Positions 17,943 to 26,731 of a stretch of 32,125 bases of DNA are shown in pieces (within the stretch, counting starts at the first letter, position 1; each line of letters opens with the position of its first letter). The notes under the pieces are model-generated. The model was not told the origin of the DNA, did no database searches, and saw nothing but the letters and a program-made list of their open reading frames with translations. The DNA is from Maribacter sp. (GTDB lineage Bacteria > Bacteroidota > Bacteroidia > Flavobacteriales > Flavobacteriaceae), in the NCBI GenBank assembly GCA_020629415.1, contig JAHDDL010000004.1, forward strand, positions 1 through 32,125, written 5' to 3'. The position numbers and the translations under genes were made by a program.

Positions 17943-20900
17943 TTAGTTGCCTTTTATAATCTTTTTGTAGGTGAATTCATTTGTTTCTACCCTTGTAATT
18001 TCAATTAAATATAAACCGTCAGATAAGAAGGAAACGTCAATTGCAATCTCTTCTGGATGATCTTCATTCACAATATTTTGAAATACTAATTTACCGTAAG
18101 AATCATAAAAACCTAAAGCTATAGATTCGTTCATAAAATCTGATAGGTTGATATTTAAATTTTCATTGCCTACAGGATTAGGGTATACTTTAATATCCTT
18201 TAAATCTACATTGTTTAGGGTTGTATTTGGTGCTGTAACAGTAATTGTAAGATTGGTTGTGGCCGTTAGCCCTTCTTCATCTGTAACTGTCAATATTACT
18301 TCATAGGTGCCTGGTGTGCTAAAGGTATGGGTAGTGGTTATTCCATTGCCAGTTGTACCATCACCATAATTCCATACGTACGAGGTGATTGCGTTATCAT
18401 CGGACGATATAGATGCATCAAAAGTTACCGGTAAAGGTGTCTCCCCATTTAATGGGTCGGCAGTTGCCAATGCTGTTGGTGCTATATTGGTAGGTTGACC
18501 GTTAGTGACAACAATTTCAAGGTCAACAGTATCGGTAAGACCTTCTGTATCGGTTACGGTTAAAATTACATTATAAATACCCTCTGTTTCAAAAGTATGT
18601 GACGTTTGTATTCCTGTGCCTAGTGAAGATCCGTCACCAAAATTCCATGAATATGAACTGATTTCATTATCATCAGAGGAAGCTGAGGCATCAAATTCAA
18701 CTAATAATGGAGCTTCTCCGTTCAAGGGCGTAGCCGTAATCATAGCAATAGGAGGGTTGTTTCCTGAGGAGATTTGCGTTACCGTGATATCTATGGTGGC
18801 AGTATCCGTAAGTCCTTCCGAATCTACTACTGTTAATGTAGCTATAAAGGTATTTGCGGAGGTATAGGTATGTGAAGGATTTATTCCCGTACCCGTTGTA
18901 CCATCACCAAAATCCCAAGAATATGAGGCAATGGCATCATCGTCAGAAGACCCAGAGGCATCGAATTCAACCAACAAAGGAGCTTCTCCGTTCATAGGAG
19001 TAGCAGTTGTCATGGCAATAGGAGGCATGTTGCCCGATGAGGGTTGTGTTACGATAATATCGATAGTTGTAGCGCCCGAAAGTCCTTCCGAATCAATTAC
19101 TGTCAATGTAGCGGTAAATGTATTTATGGAGGTGTACGTGTGTGAAGGATTTATACCTGTTCCGGTAGTACCATCGCCAAAATCCCAAGAGTATGAGGCT
19201 ATCGCATCATCGTCAGAAGATCCAGATGCATCGAATTCAACCAATAATGGAGCTTCTCCGTTCATAGGTGTAGCCGTCATCATGGCTATAGGAGGTGTGT
19301 TTCCCGATACAGGTTGCGTTACGTTTATTTCAATGGTGGCAGAATCCGAAAGCCCTTCCGAGTCAACTACAGTTAATGTGGCAGTAAAGGTATTTATAGC
19401 GGTATAGGTGTGGGAAGGATTTATACCTGTTCCGGTAGTACCATCGCCAAAATCCCAAGAGTATGAGGCTATCGCAACATCGTCAGTTGAGCCTGAAGCA
19501 TCAAATTCAACTAATAGTGGCGCGGTACCCGTCATAGGGCTTGCTGTTGCTGCAGCTATAGGAGCTGAGTTGGTTACAGTACTTGGTGAAACTATAATTT
19601 CTAATGTTTCCGTATCCATTAATCCTTCGGCATCGGTAACTGTTAAGATAGCTTCATAAGTACCTTCATCAGTATAGATGTGTGATATTACCGCACCAGT
19701 TTCAATTGCAGTACCGTCGCCAAAATTCCATGAATAAGAAAAAATACCATTATCGTCGATGGATCCAGAACCATCGAAACTCACTTCTAACGGTGCTTCG
19801 CCATTTAGTGGCGTGGCATTAGCAACAGCAGTTGGTGCATTGTTCAATGGTGCTTCTACCGTTATTAAAATGTTTTCCGTGTCCTTTAAACCAGCCGAAT
19901 CTGTTATAGTTAGTTTTGCAGTAAAATTACCAACCAAAGTATAAGTATGGGTCGAAGTTATTCCAGAACCCATTGTTCCATCTCCATAATCCCAGGCATA
20001 AGAGACGATAGCATTGTCTCCAGAGGAACCAGATGCGTTGAATGATACATCTAATGGTGTATCTCCTGTTTGAGGTGTCGCAACAATATTAGCAATAGGG
20101 GCACCGCTAGAAGTAATTTCTATAGTTTCAGTATCAATACCACCATCATTTGCGGTAATAGTCAAAACTACATTGTATGTTCCAGAATAGATAAAAGTTT
20201 TGTCAACATTTACACCTGTGGCAGTTGTACCATCTCCAAAGTCCCAACTGTATGATGCTATACCCGAATCATCAGTGGAATTGGAACCATTAAAATTAAC
20301 TTCTAATGGAGCACTACCGTTAGTCGGTATAGCAGTTATGGCTGCAACTGGTGGAGTATTTCCTCCATTTTGTGATAAATTTATTACAGAAAGATTGTCG
20401 TAAAATACAGTTCCAGGGTTATTGGAAGCGTAATTCGTATAAAGCCAAATATTCAGTGTAGAAATGCCACTAGGTACAATAAAGGTTTCTTCATAATTTG
20501 TCCAGCCTGAACCGAACGTATGGTCTATAAGTGCGGAATTTGTTTGATTGTTTTGGTTTACTTCAATTCTAGGTATTCCATCTGTCCCATCTGCGTCTAG
20601 GGAAACAAGTATCTCATTACCGGCAGCTATGCCTAAAGTTGTTAAATCTAGCTCAATTTCATGTCTAGCATAAAGTTCACCATTATCAACATTTACCAAT
20701 CTAAGTGCACAGTCCGATCCATTAGTATTATCTGGTGAGCCAACAGCAATTTCAACTTGGCTAGATGTTCCTTTTGGTAGGGTTATAGCACTGTCCTCAT
20801 TAATCAATTGGTTTGGACAACCGTCCGTTTCATCGATTACTGTTACTTTTAAATCAAAAACCGCTGTACATCCTTGTTCTGTAGTCATTACGAATTGGCC

Positions 20901-23567
20901 TTGATTTGTTATATCTACCAACCCGTTGTTTCTTTCAGGATTACCATAAGGAAAAACATCAGTGTCTATACGGTACTCGTAAGAAGCACTTCCTCCAGAA
21001 TTGAACGTAGGTCCATTTTCTTGCGGGGTAGTTACATAATATTGATTACCTGCTGTTATTGCTCTAATGTAAATGTCGCCACCTTCTTGTACCGTTAACG
21101 AATTTCCGGTAAGCCAAGTGCCTGTTTCTCCAATGCGGTACTGTGCTATGATATCGCCCTCATTGCAATTAACTACTTCTGGGTTACCTGTATTTATTCC
21201 TTGTTGATAGTATTCGTAGATTTCAGTCTCTCCAAGTACTTTGTTAAATACTTTAAGCTCATCTATTTTACCGTTAATCTCATCGGTAATGCCACTGCCG
21301 TTTGCATAACTAGGTAAATTTGCAGCTGACCTTTCATCGTAAAAACCTGAAGATGTAAAGTGTGACTGAAGGCTGCCATCATCTTTAAAAGGAATTGTAC
21401 CACTAAGTTCTTTCCAAGAAATTAATTTGCCATTAGCATAGAGTTTTGCAGTTCTTCCATCATAGGTAGCTGCCATGTGTACCCAAGTGTCCATAGGGGC
21501 ACGACCGGCATAAAGATCCACTGGACCGTTATTGGTTATAAATGCCCATTTGTACATGGTATTATGAAAGCCAAAAAATAGGGTACTTACATAATCGTGA
21601 CTGAACAGTCCAACGTTAGCAACCTTTCCGGTATCAGGTATTGTACTTCCTGCAGAATTTCTATACGCCCATGCCATTACGGTTATTTGGTCGTCCAAGG
21701 TTTGTAAAGAAGGGGAGCTAGGGATATCTATGAGAGCATTGCTACTATGCTCAAGCCCATTGAATTCTATAGCACCATCTATAATTCCTGTTGTCCAATT
21801 GTAATTACCGCCATTTGTTATAATATTTCCGTTATCATCATGCTCAACAATGTTAGCGTTGTTATTGTAAGAACTTGCGTCTGTTGCTGTGGAACCACTA
21901 TTTTCATCGAACTTCATGTCTACCACCAAATTCGTATTTGTTATTTGTAATGGCTCGGCAGTACCTATTCTTAATGTTCTTGAAACACTAGGAGTGCCAT
22001 TTGCGTCAAGCGCAAAGAGCATATAGTAACCTGGAGGTAAAAGATTTCTATCCGGTATTGTTAAATTATGGCTAGTGCCGGGAGTTGTAGCTAAAGGAAT
22101 TCTTCTTTGTTCATTATTTGTTGAATGGGTAGCTGCGGAGAATCTTACCAAACTAAATGATTCCACTGAAACATCGGTATTTATTTGTAAAACATCCGTA
22201 TAATCTACTAATGGGTTGTTGTAAGGTCCTGTGCCTAATGTATTACCCATAACATTGGTTATAACGGGTCTTGATGCTAAATTGCCGGAACTGTTAAATA
22301 GGTATGGAGGGCTGTAAATTTCCGCGCTGAAGTGGTTTTCACAATCCAACGTACCGTCACAAAGTCCACCACCACCTACGAATACTCTGCCATCGGTCAT
22401 TAATATAGCAACGCTATGATATGTCCTTGCCTCTTGCATTGCCGCTACCGTTTCCCAATTTCCTGAACCCCCGCTTGAGGAAGGAGTGTATAGCTCCGCT
22501 ACATAACGAGCACCTACATCTGTAAAAACGGCGCCTCTATCAAGGCCGCCCGTAACCAAAACTTGACCATTTGGAAGAACCGTGCTGTTGTGCATTGTGC
22601 GGCTTTCCGCTAAGGTGCCTGCACTGGTTACTTGAGCTTGGCTTCCGTAAGGAACATTTATATCGATAACAAATGAATTGTTTTTAGCAGGTGTGGTTGT
22701 AGTAGAACTTTCACCATATGATGTTGCACCCCCAACTTTTAAGATTTTTCCAATATCGAACATTACTGTTGTGCCTTTCATGGAATAGGAGTCATTAGCC
22801 CTAAATCCGGCTGAGGTAATATCACCGCCTGATACATCTGGGTCTATCCAATGCATCTCTTCGCTAGGACCCGCATGAAATAGTTTGCCATTAGGAGCAG
22901 GCCATAACCAAACGTGGTTGTCTACCCTGTATAAAGGGTTACTCTGCGTTTCAAGACCAAGGTCATTGGCAGTATAGATGTCCTCTCCTGAAATATTTGG
23001 AAGATTGATCCATCCAGATTCCGGTGTCCATAATTCCGCTGCTTTACCTCCATTGTTACCAGCTCCTCCACTCCAAGAACCACCAACTGTAAAAACAGCG
23101 CCATTTGATAGTGTAGTATTGCCCTGATAGCCTCGTGGAATATTCATGTCCGCAGCACGAGACCAAACACCTGTTAACGGGTCATAAATACTTGTGCGTT
23201 CACTAGTAGTACCACCTGCCGATAAAATACGGCCATCGGCAAGGTTGTTTATTCCAGGACAGAACATGTCATGATCTGTTTGTGTTACCTTTTCACCAAG
23301 AGCTTGACCAAGTCCGCCATTAGCATTAGGGTCAAAAAGCTCCGTATACGTCATACCATCACCAATCTCAATAAATGTATTGCGGAATTGAGATGACCAG
23401 GTTATTAATCTTCCGTCAGGTAGGTTTGCCACGGCAACAGGTACAATCCCAAATGGAATAGGGTCTCCCCATTCACCAACTTCTCCTCGTGTTTGTGATT
23501 GCATTGTTGAGCTACAACACAAAACAAATATTAATATATATAAATTGTAAAATTGTATGCGCTTCAT
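17943..23567 (-). CDS. Secreted galactose-oxidase-like copper radical oxidase (AA5-type) with LamG, eight PKD domains and T9SS type A signal
   Basis: 1874 residues. A signal peptide (about 1-25) is followed by a kelch-type propeller plus E-set domain (about 30-535) like fungal galactose oxidase. The active site is complete: Cys103 in MFCPG and Tyr147 in RGYQ (thioether pair, 44 apart as in the Fusarium enzyme), Trp165 in GGSWSGG, Tyr383-His384 in RTYHS, and His481 in AATHS. Then come a LamG/concanavalin-like domain (about 545-790), an uncharacterised segment, a CBM-like beta-sandwich (about 916-1065), eight PKD domains (about 1070-1780) and a type A sorting domain starting VYPNPVG near 1790. 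AA5 enzymes oxidise primary alcohols, classically galactose C6, to aldehydes with release of hydrogen peroxide. T9SS export would place it on or outside the outer membrane. Actual substrate is unknown: the site predicts radical-copper chemistry, not specificity. A close paralogue starts at 29299. Confidence 0.9.
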   Translation of the reverse strand: MKRIQFYNLYILIFVLCCSSTMQSQTRGEVGEWGDPIPFGIVPVAVANLPDGRLITWSSQFRNTFIEIGDGMTYTELFDPNANGGLGQALGEKVTQTDHDMFCPGINNLADGRILSAGGTTSERTSIYDPLTGVWSRAADMNIPRGYQGNTTLSNGAVFTVGGSWSGGAGNNGGKAAELWTPESGWINLPNISGEDIYTANDLGLETQSNPLYRVDNHVWLWPAPNGKLFHAGPSEEMHWIDPDVSGGDITSAGFRANDSYSMKGTTVMFDIGKILKVGGATSYGESSTTTTPAKNNSFVIDINVPYGSQAQVTSAGTLAESRTMHNSTVLPNGQVLVTGGLDRGAVFTDVGARYVAELYTPSSSGGSGNWETVAAMQEARTYHSVAILMTDGRVFVGGGGLCDGTLDCENHFSAEIYSPPYLFNSSGNLASRPVITNVMGNTLGTGPYNNPLVDYTDVLQINTDVSVESFSLVRFSAATHSTNNEQRRIPLATTPGTSHNLTIPDRNLLPPGYYMLFALDANGTPSVSRTLRIGTAEPLQITNTNLVVDMKFDENSGSTATDASSYNNNANIVEHDDNGNIITNGGNYNWTTGIIDGAIEFNGLEHSSNALIDIPSSPSLQTLDDQITVMAWAYRNSAGSTIPDTGKVANVGLFSHDYVSTLFFGFHNTMYKWAFITNNGPVDLYAGRAPMDTWVHMAATYDGRTAKLYANGKLISWKELSGTIPFKDDGSLQSHFTSSGFYDERSAANLPSYANGSGITDEINGKIDELKVFNKVLGETEIYEYYQQGINTGNPEVVNCNEGDIIAQYRIGETGTWLTGNSLTVQEGGDIYIRAITAGNQYYVTTPQENGPTFNSGGSASYEYRIDTDVFPYGNPERNNGLVDITNQGQFVMTTEQGCTAVFDLKVTVIDETDGCPNQLINEDSAITLPKGTSSQVEIAVGSPDNTNGSDCALRLVNVDNGELYARHEIELDLTTLGIAAGNEILVSLDADGTDGIPRIEVNQNNQTNSALIDHTFGSGWTNYEETFIVPSGISTLNIWLYTNYASNNPGTVFYDNLSVINLSQNGGNTPPVAAITAIPTNGSAPLEVNFNGSNSTDDSGIASYSWDFGDGTTATGVNVDKTFIYSGTYNVVLTITANDGGIDTETIEITSSGAPIANIVATPQTGDTPLDVSFNASGSSGDNAIVSYAWDYGDGTMGSGITSTHTYTLVGNFTAKLTITDSAGLKDTENILITVEAPLNNAPTAVANATPLNGEAPLEVSFDGSGSIDDNGIFSYSWNFGDGTAIETGAVISHIYTDEGTYEAILTVTDAEGLMDTETLEIIVSPSTVTNSAPIAAATASPMTGTAPLLVEFDASGSTDDVAIASYSWDFGDGTTGTGINPSHTYTAINTFTATLTVVDSEGLSDSATIEINVTQPVSGNTPPIAMMTATPMNGEAPLLVEFDASGSSDDDAIASYSWDFGDGTTGTGINPSHTYTSINTFTATLTVIDSEGLSGATTIDIIVTQPSSGNMPPIAMTTATPMNGEAPLLVEFDASGSSDDDAIASYSWDFGDGTTGTGINPSHTYTSANTFIATLTVVDSEGLTDTATIDITVTQISSGNNPPIAMITATPLNGEAPLLVEFDASASSDDNEISSYSWNFGDGSSLGTGIQTSHTFETEGIYNVILTVTDTEGLTDTVDLEIVVTNGQPTNIAPTALATADPLNGETPLPVTFDASISSDDNAITSYVWNYGDGTTGNGITTTHTFSTPGTYEVILTVTDEEGLTATTNLTITVTAPNTTLNNVDLKDIKVYPNPVGNENLNINLSDFMNESIALGFYDSYGKLVFQNIVNEDHPEEIAIDVSFLSDGLYLIEITRVETNEFTYKKIIKGN
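18230..20355 (-). repeat. Array of eight PKD-domain repeats, about 270 bp each
   Basis: The SYSWDFGDG-type motif recurs near 18370, 18640, 18910, 19180, 19450, 19720, 19990 and 20240. The copies centred near 18910, 19180 and 19450 are almost identical in protein and very close in DNA, while the outer copies are diverged. PKD domains are rigid beta-sandwich spacers common in secreted glycan-active proteins of this phylum. Confidence 0.9.
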
Positions 23568-23608
23568 TTTTTTGGTAGAATCTAATATAGTTACATTCCG
23601 GGGACACT

Positions 23609-23626
23609 TTTGTTATAACAAAGATA
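23609..23626 (-). promoter_or_regulatory. Candidate -7 element overlapped by a 14-bp palindrome, upstream of the oxidase gene
   Basis: On the minus strand 23626-23619 reads TATCTTTG, an exact TAnnTTTG match 52 bases before the oxidase ATG. The perfect palindrome TTTGTTATAACAAA (23609-23622) overlaps it on the downstream side, as a repressor operator might. No TTG is seen at the usual -33 spacing. Confidence 0.45.
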
Positions 23627-23781
23627 CTTTTGTATATACGAATTGAACGAACAAAACGCTGAAATCCATCAAATTGTCGATTAAGTACGTCAGTCTTTTT
23701 TAGTCCTCTTAAGTAGAAAAAACTTACTTGTCACTTTTATGAAATATAGTTGGAGAATATTCGTTTATAGAATGGATTTAG

Positions 23782-23789
23782 TAAATTTG
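23782..23789 (+). promoter_or_regulatory. Candidate -7 element for the dehydratase-wza-wzc operon
   Basis: TAAATTTG matches TAnnTTTG exactly. A TTC, a weak version of the -33 TTG, lies 19 bases upstream at 23760-23762. If used, it would give a leader of about 170 bases before the ATG at 23965. A nearer 7-of-8 match, TATATTCG at 23927-23934, is an alternative. Confidence 0.35.
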
Positions 23790-23844
23790 CCTGATTGTCA
23801 GTAATTAAAGCAAAGTTATTAATGGTAGTACCATGTTATTTTCT

Positions 23845-23906
23845 AACCTATCAATCTGTTAGACGATGATAAATGCGAATTAAACGAATTTAAATAGGTT
23901 TTTTTT
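23845..23906 (+). terminator. Possible leader attenuator of the export operon
   Basis: AACCTAT (23845-23851) and ATAGGTT (23894-23900) are exact inverted repeats, and the right arm runs straight into a T8 tract. The 42-base loop is long and the stem short. No plus-strand gene lies upstream, so if it works it would act on the operon leader itself. Confidence 0.25.
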
Positions 23907-23964
23907 ATTTTGAAATAATCCCATTTTATATTCGTATTCCACAAGTCCAATAAAAAACAACATA

Positions 23965-25905
23965 ATGACCTACTTTAACTTATCTAATAATATAAATCGA
24001 TTTGCATCTAAATGGATAGTTCTTGCTATTGACATTTTAATGATCGGTATTTGTTTTATATTATCTTATTGTATAAGATTTAATTTGACATTCAACTTTG
24101 ACGTTAATCAATTATTGGTTCAATTACCGGTAGTTTGCTTGATTACGGCAATTTCATTTTTAATCATTGGTTCCTACAAAGGTGTTATAAGACATACAGG
24201 TGTACGTGATGTCTATAATATATTTAATGCCGTTTGTTTGTCAAGTATTTTGTTGATAACCATGGTGTTGATCAATAAGGAGCTGAACATTTTTGAAAAC
24301 TTCACCATACCTCTTTCCATTATAATTATATATAGTTTACTTTCTTTTATAGGTTTAACGGCTTCACGTTTTGCATTTAAGTCTATGTACAATGCCGTAT
24401 TGACCAAGGACATAAAATCTCACAAGAATGTGATTATTTATGGTGCAGGGGAGTCTGGTATCTTAACACACAATGCTTTGACCCAGAATACGGTAAACAA
24501 AGTTAGAGTTTTAGGTTACATTGATAATGATAATAAAAAGGTTGGTAAGCAGATAAACGGAATTGATGTTTTTAGTAGAAGAATTCTAACGGAGGAATTC
24601 ATATTGAAAAATAACATCAGTGAAATTATTTTTTCCATCAATAAAGGAATCTCACAAAAGAAATTGAGGATTTTGGTTGAGAGATTGGTTGATTATCCTG
24701 TTAAGGTTAAAATAGTTCCACCTGTTGAAGATTGGATAAATGGAGAGCTTAAAGTATCACAAATTAAGCAAGTGCAAATTGAAGATCTTCTGGATAGGGC
24801 ACAGATCAATATAGATAACAGTAAAATAGCCAATGAGCTTAAAGACAAAACCGTTTTGGTTACAGGTGGTGCAGGATCTATTGGTAGCGAGCTGGTTAGA
24901 CAAATTTGTACCTACGATTACAAGTCGTTAATTGTAATTGATCAAGCGGAATCTGCGCTTTATGATTTGCAACAGGAGCTAAAACAAAATGGCTTTCATA
25001 ATTTTATTCCTATTGTAGGCGATGTTAGAGATAAAAATAGATTGAATTCAATTTTTGAAGAACATAAACCGAATATGGTATTTCATGCCGCAGCATATAA
25101 GCATGTGCCGTTAATGGAGTACAATTCTTATGAGGCTATAAAAATAAATATTGCCGGAACAAAAAATATTTCTGACCTGTCTATCATGCATGGAGTGGAG
25201 AAATTCGTTTTTGTATCTACGGACAAGGCGGTGAACCCAACTAATGTGATGGGAGCTAGTAAGAGAATTGCCGAAATGTATATTAGCTGTATGCAACAAG
25301 AAGGCAAAACAAAATTTATTACCACCAGATTCGGTAATGTTCTAGGGTCTAACGGATCTGTAATTCCATTATTTAGAAAACAAATTGAAAAAGGTGGTCC
25401 AATTACACTTACACATAAAGATGTTACAAGATACTTTATGACCATACCTGAGGCTTCACAATTAGTTCTTGAAGCTGGTTCAATGGGGCAGGGAGGAGAA
25501 ATTTTTATCTTTGATATGGGTGAATCTGTTAAGATTTTTGATTTAGCCAAAAATATGATCAAATTATCTGGGCTGAACTACCCTGAGGATATTGATATTA
25601 AGATTACCGGATTAAGACCGGGCGAAAAATTATATGAAGAACTTTTGGCCAATGGAGAAAGTACGATGCCAACTTATCATAAAAAAATAAAAATTAGTAA
25701 GGTAAGAGCTTTGGATTATCCATTAATTAGAACTAGAATTGATGAATTATGTATTACCAATATGTTCTTTGCAGGAGATCCAGTGGTTCTAATGAAGAAG
25801 ATAGTACCAGAGTTCGTGTCAAATAATTCAGAATTATGTAAGCATGATGATGCGAACAAAACTAATGAAGAAATGGCGCCAGCATTAAAAATCGTAAAAT
25901 CTTAA
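23965..25905 (+). CDS. Membrane nucleotide-sugar 4,6-dehydratase (WbpM/CapD/PglF family)
   Basis: 646 residues, the full-length form of the family. Four membrane segments lie in about residues 17-135. A first Rossmann domain has YGAGESG at 159-165. The catalytic SDR domain starts near residue 293 with VTGGAGSIGSE. The active-site block is VSTDKAVNPTNVMGASKR: Thr419, Asp420, Lys421, Met429 and Lys433, where Met replaces the usual Tyr, as in WbpM and PglF. These enzymes turn UDP-GlcNAc into UDP-4-keto-6-deoxy-HexNAc, the precursor of QuiNAc, FucNAc or bacillosamine residues, often the first sugar of a repeat unit. It is the first gene of a three-gene operon (35 and 20 bases between genes) with wza- and wzc-like genes. 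No partner reductase or aminotransferase is in the window. Confidence 0.93.
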   Translation: MTYFNLSNNINRFASKWIVLAIDILMIGICFILSYCIRFNLTFNFDVNQLLVQLPVVCLITAISFLIIGSYKGVIRHTGVRDVYNIFNAVCLSSILLITMVLINKELNIFENFTIPLSIIIIYSLLSFIGLTASRFAFKSMYNAVLTKDIKSHKNVIIYGAGESGILTHNALTQNTVNKVRVLGYIDNDNKKVGKQINGIDVFSRRILTEEFILKNNISEIIFSINKGISQKKLRILVERLVDYPVKVKIVPPVEDWINGELKVSQIKQVQIEDLLDRAQINIDNSKIANELKDKTVLVTGGAGSIGSELVRQICTYDYKSLIVIDQAESALYDLQQELKQNGFHNFIPIVGDVRDKNRLNSIFEEHKPNMVFHAAAYKHVPLMEYNSYEAIKINIAGTKNISDLSIMHGVEKFVFVSTDKAVNPTNVMGASKRIAEMYISCMQQEGKTKFITTRFGNVLGSNGSVIPLFRKQIEKGGPITLTHKDVTRYFMTIPEASQLVLEAGSMGQGGEIFIFDMGESVKIFDLAKNMIKLSGLNYPEDIDIKITGLRPGEKLYEELLANGESTMPTYHKKIKISKVRALDYPLIRTRIDELCITNMFFAGDPVVLMKKIVPEFVSNNSELCKHDDANKTNEEMAPALKIVKS

Positions 25906-25940
25906 ATAGTTAATCAACCTTTTTATTATACAATCTAGAC

Positions 25941-26711
25941 ATGATCAGAAAATCAGTAGTTAAACTTTGCAGTTTATTTATCATTAGTTCTTTACTTTTA
26001 GTTTCTTGTGCATCTAAAAAAGATGTCGTTTATTTTCAAAATGCCGGTGATTATGAGACGATAGTTTCAGATAATTCACACACCAATAAGTTTAAGATAG
26101 ATGATGTGATCAGTATAAATGTTTCTACTTTAGATCCACAGGCCAGTATGCCGTTTAATTTATTTAAAGGTGCTGAAGAAGGTGGTTTTCGTCCGGAGCA
26201 ATTAGATTATATCATTGATAAAAATGGAGATATTGATTTCCCTGTACTTGGAGCTATAAAAATTGTTGGTCTTTCTCCTGAAGAAACAAAACAACTATTG
26301 ACTGAAAAATTAAGTAATTATTTAAAGGATCCTATCATCAATATTAGATTAAAGAACTTTACCATATCTGTTCTAGGAGAAGTAGCTAGACCAGGTACGT
26401 ATCCTGTTAATGGAGAACAGATTACTGTATTGGAAGCTATTGGATTGGCAGGAGATTTGACAATTAAGGGTATACGCCAAAACGTTATGGTAATAAGAGA
26501 TTTTAACGGTACGAAGGTTTATACCAGAATAGATTTGACACAAAAAGAATCTTTGAACTCACCGGTTTATTACTTGACCCAAAATGATATTGTTTACGTT
26601 GAACCAAATAAATCTGCAATTACTTCTTCTGCATTGGATAATCGTGCATCAATTTGGGTGTCTATAGCATCTGTACTGATTACATCTACAGTCTTGGTAC
26701 TAACTAGGTAA
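25941..26711 (+). CDS. Polysaccharide export outer-membrane lipoprotein (Wza/BexD family)
   Basis: 256 residues. The signal ends in the lipobox LVSC, making Cys23 the lipidated residue. The polysaccharide-export domain follows (KIDDVISINVSTLDPQ, DKNGDIDFPVLGAIKIVGLS), then an SLBB-type segment (ISVLGEVARPGTYPVNGEQITVLEA), and a short hydrophobic C-terminal segment (about 238-254). This layout, shorter than E. coli Wza, is the usual one in Bacteroidota. The family builds the outer-membrane channel for capsule or exopolysaccharide together with the Wzc-like partner, whose gene starts 20 bases downstream. Residues after the Cys (ASKKD) do not suggest surface export. Confidence 0.93.
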   Translation: MIRKSVVKLCSLFIISSLLLVSCASKKDVVYFQNAGDYETIVSDNSHTNKFKIDDVISINVSTLDPQASMPFNLFKGAEEGGFRPEQLDYIIDKNGDIDFPVLGAIKIVGLSPEETKQLLTEKLSNYLKDPIINIRLKNFTISVLGEVARPGTYPVNGEQITVLEAIGLAGDLTIKGIRQNVMVIRDFNGTKVYTRIDLTQKESLNSPVYYLTQNDIVYVEPNKSAITSSALDNRASIWVSIASVLITSTVLVLTR

Positions 26712-26731
26712 TAATATTACTTTTTAATTTT

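Larger units (their letters stand above)
23568..23964. other. Divergent regulatory region between the oxidase gene and the dehydratase-wza-wzc operon
   Basis: About 400 bases without a coding frame. It contains a -7 motif and overlapping palindrome for the minus-strand oxidase gene (23609-23626), a -7 motif for the plus-strand operon (23782-23789), a 13-base palindrome ATGGTAGTACCAT (23822-23834) and a terminator-like inverted repeat with a T tract (23845-23906) in the presumed operon leader. Confidence 0.6.

Noticed and set aside
18616..19659. Plus-strand open frames with repeated Ser/Pro/Glu blocks
   Set aside because: They are antisense to the PKD array and repeat only because the PKD DNA repeats.
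18230..20355. Regularly spaced repeats resembling a CRISPR-like array
   Set aside because: The 270-bp period is far too long for CRISPR, the repeats are coding and in frame, and they encode PKD domains.
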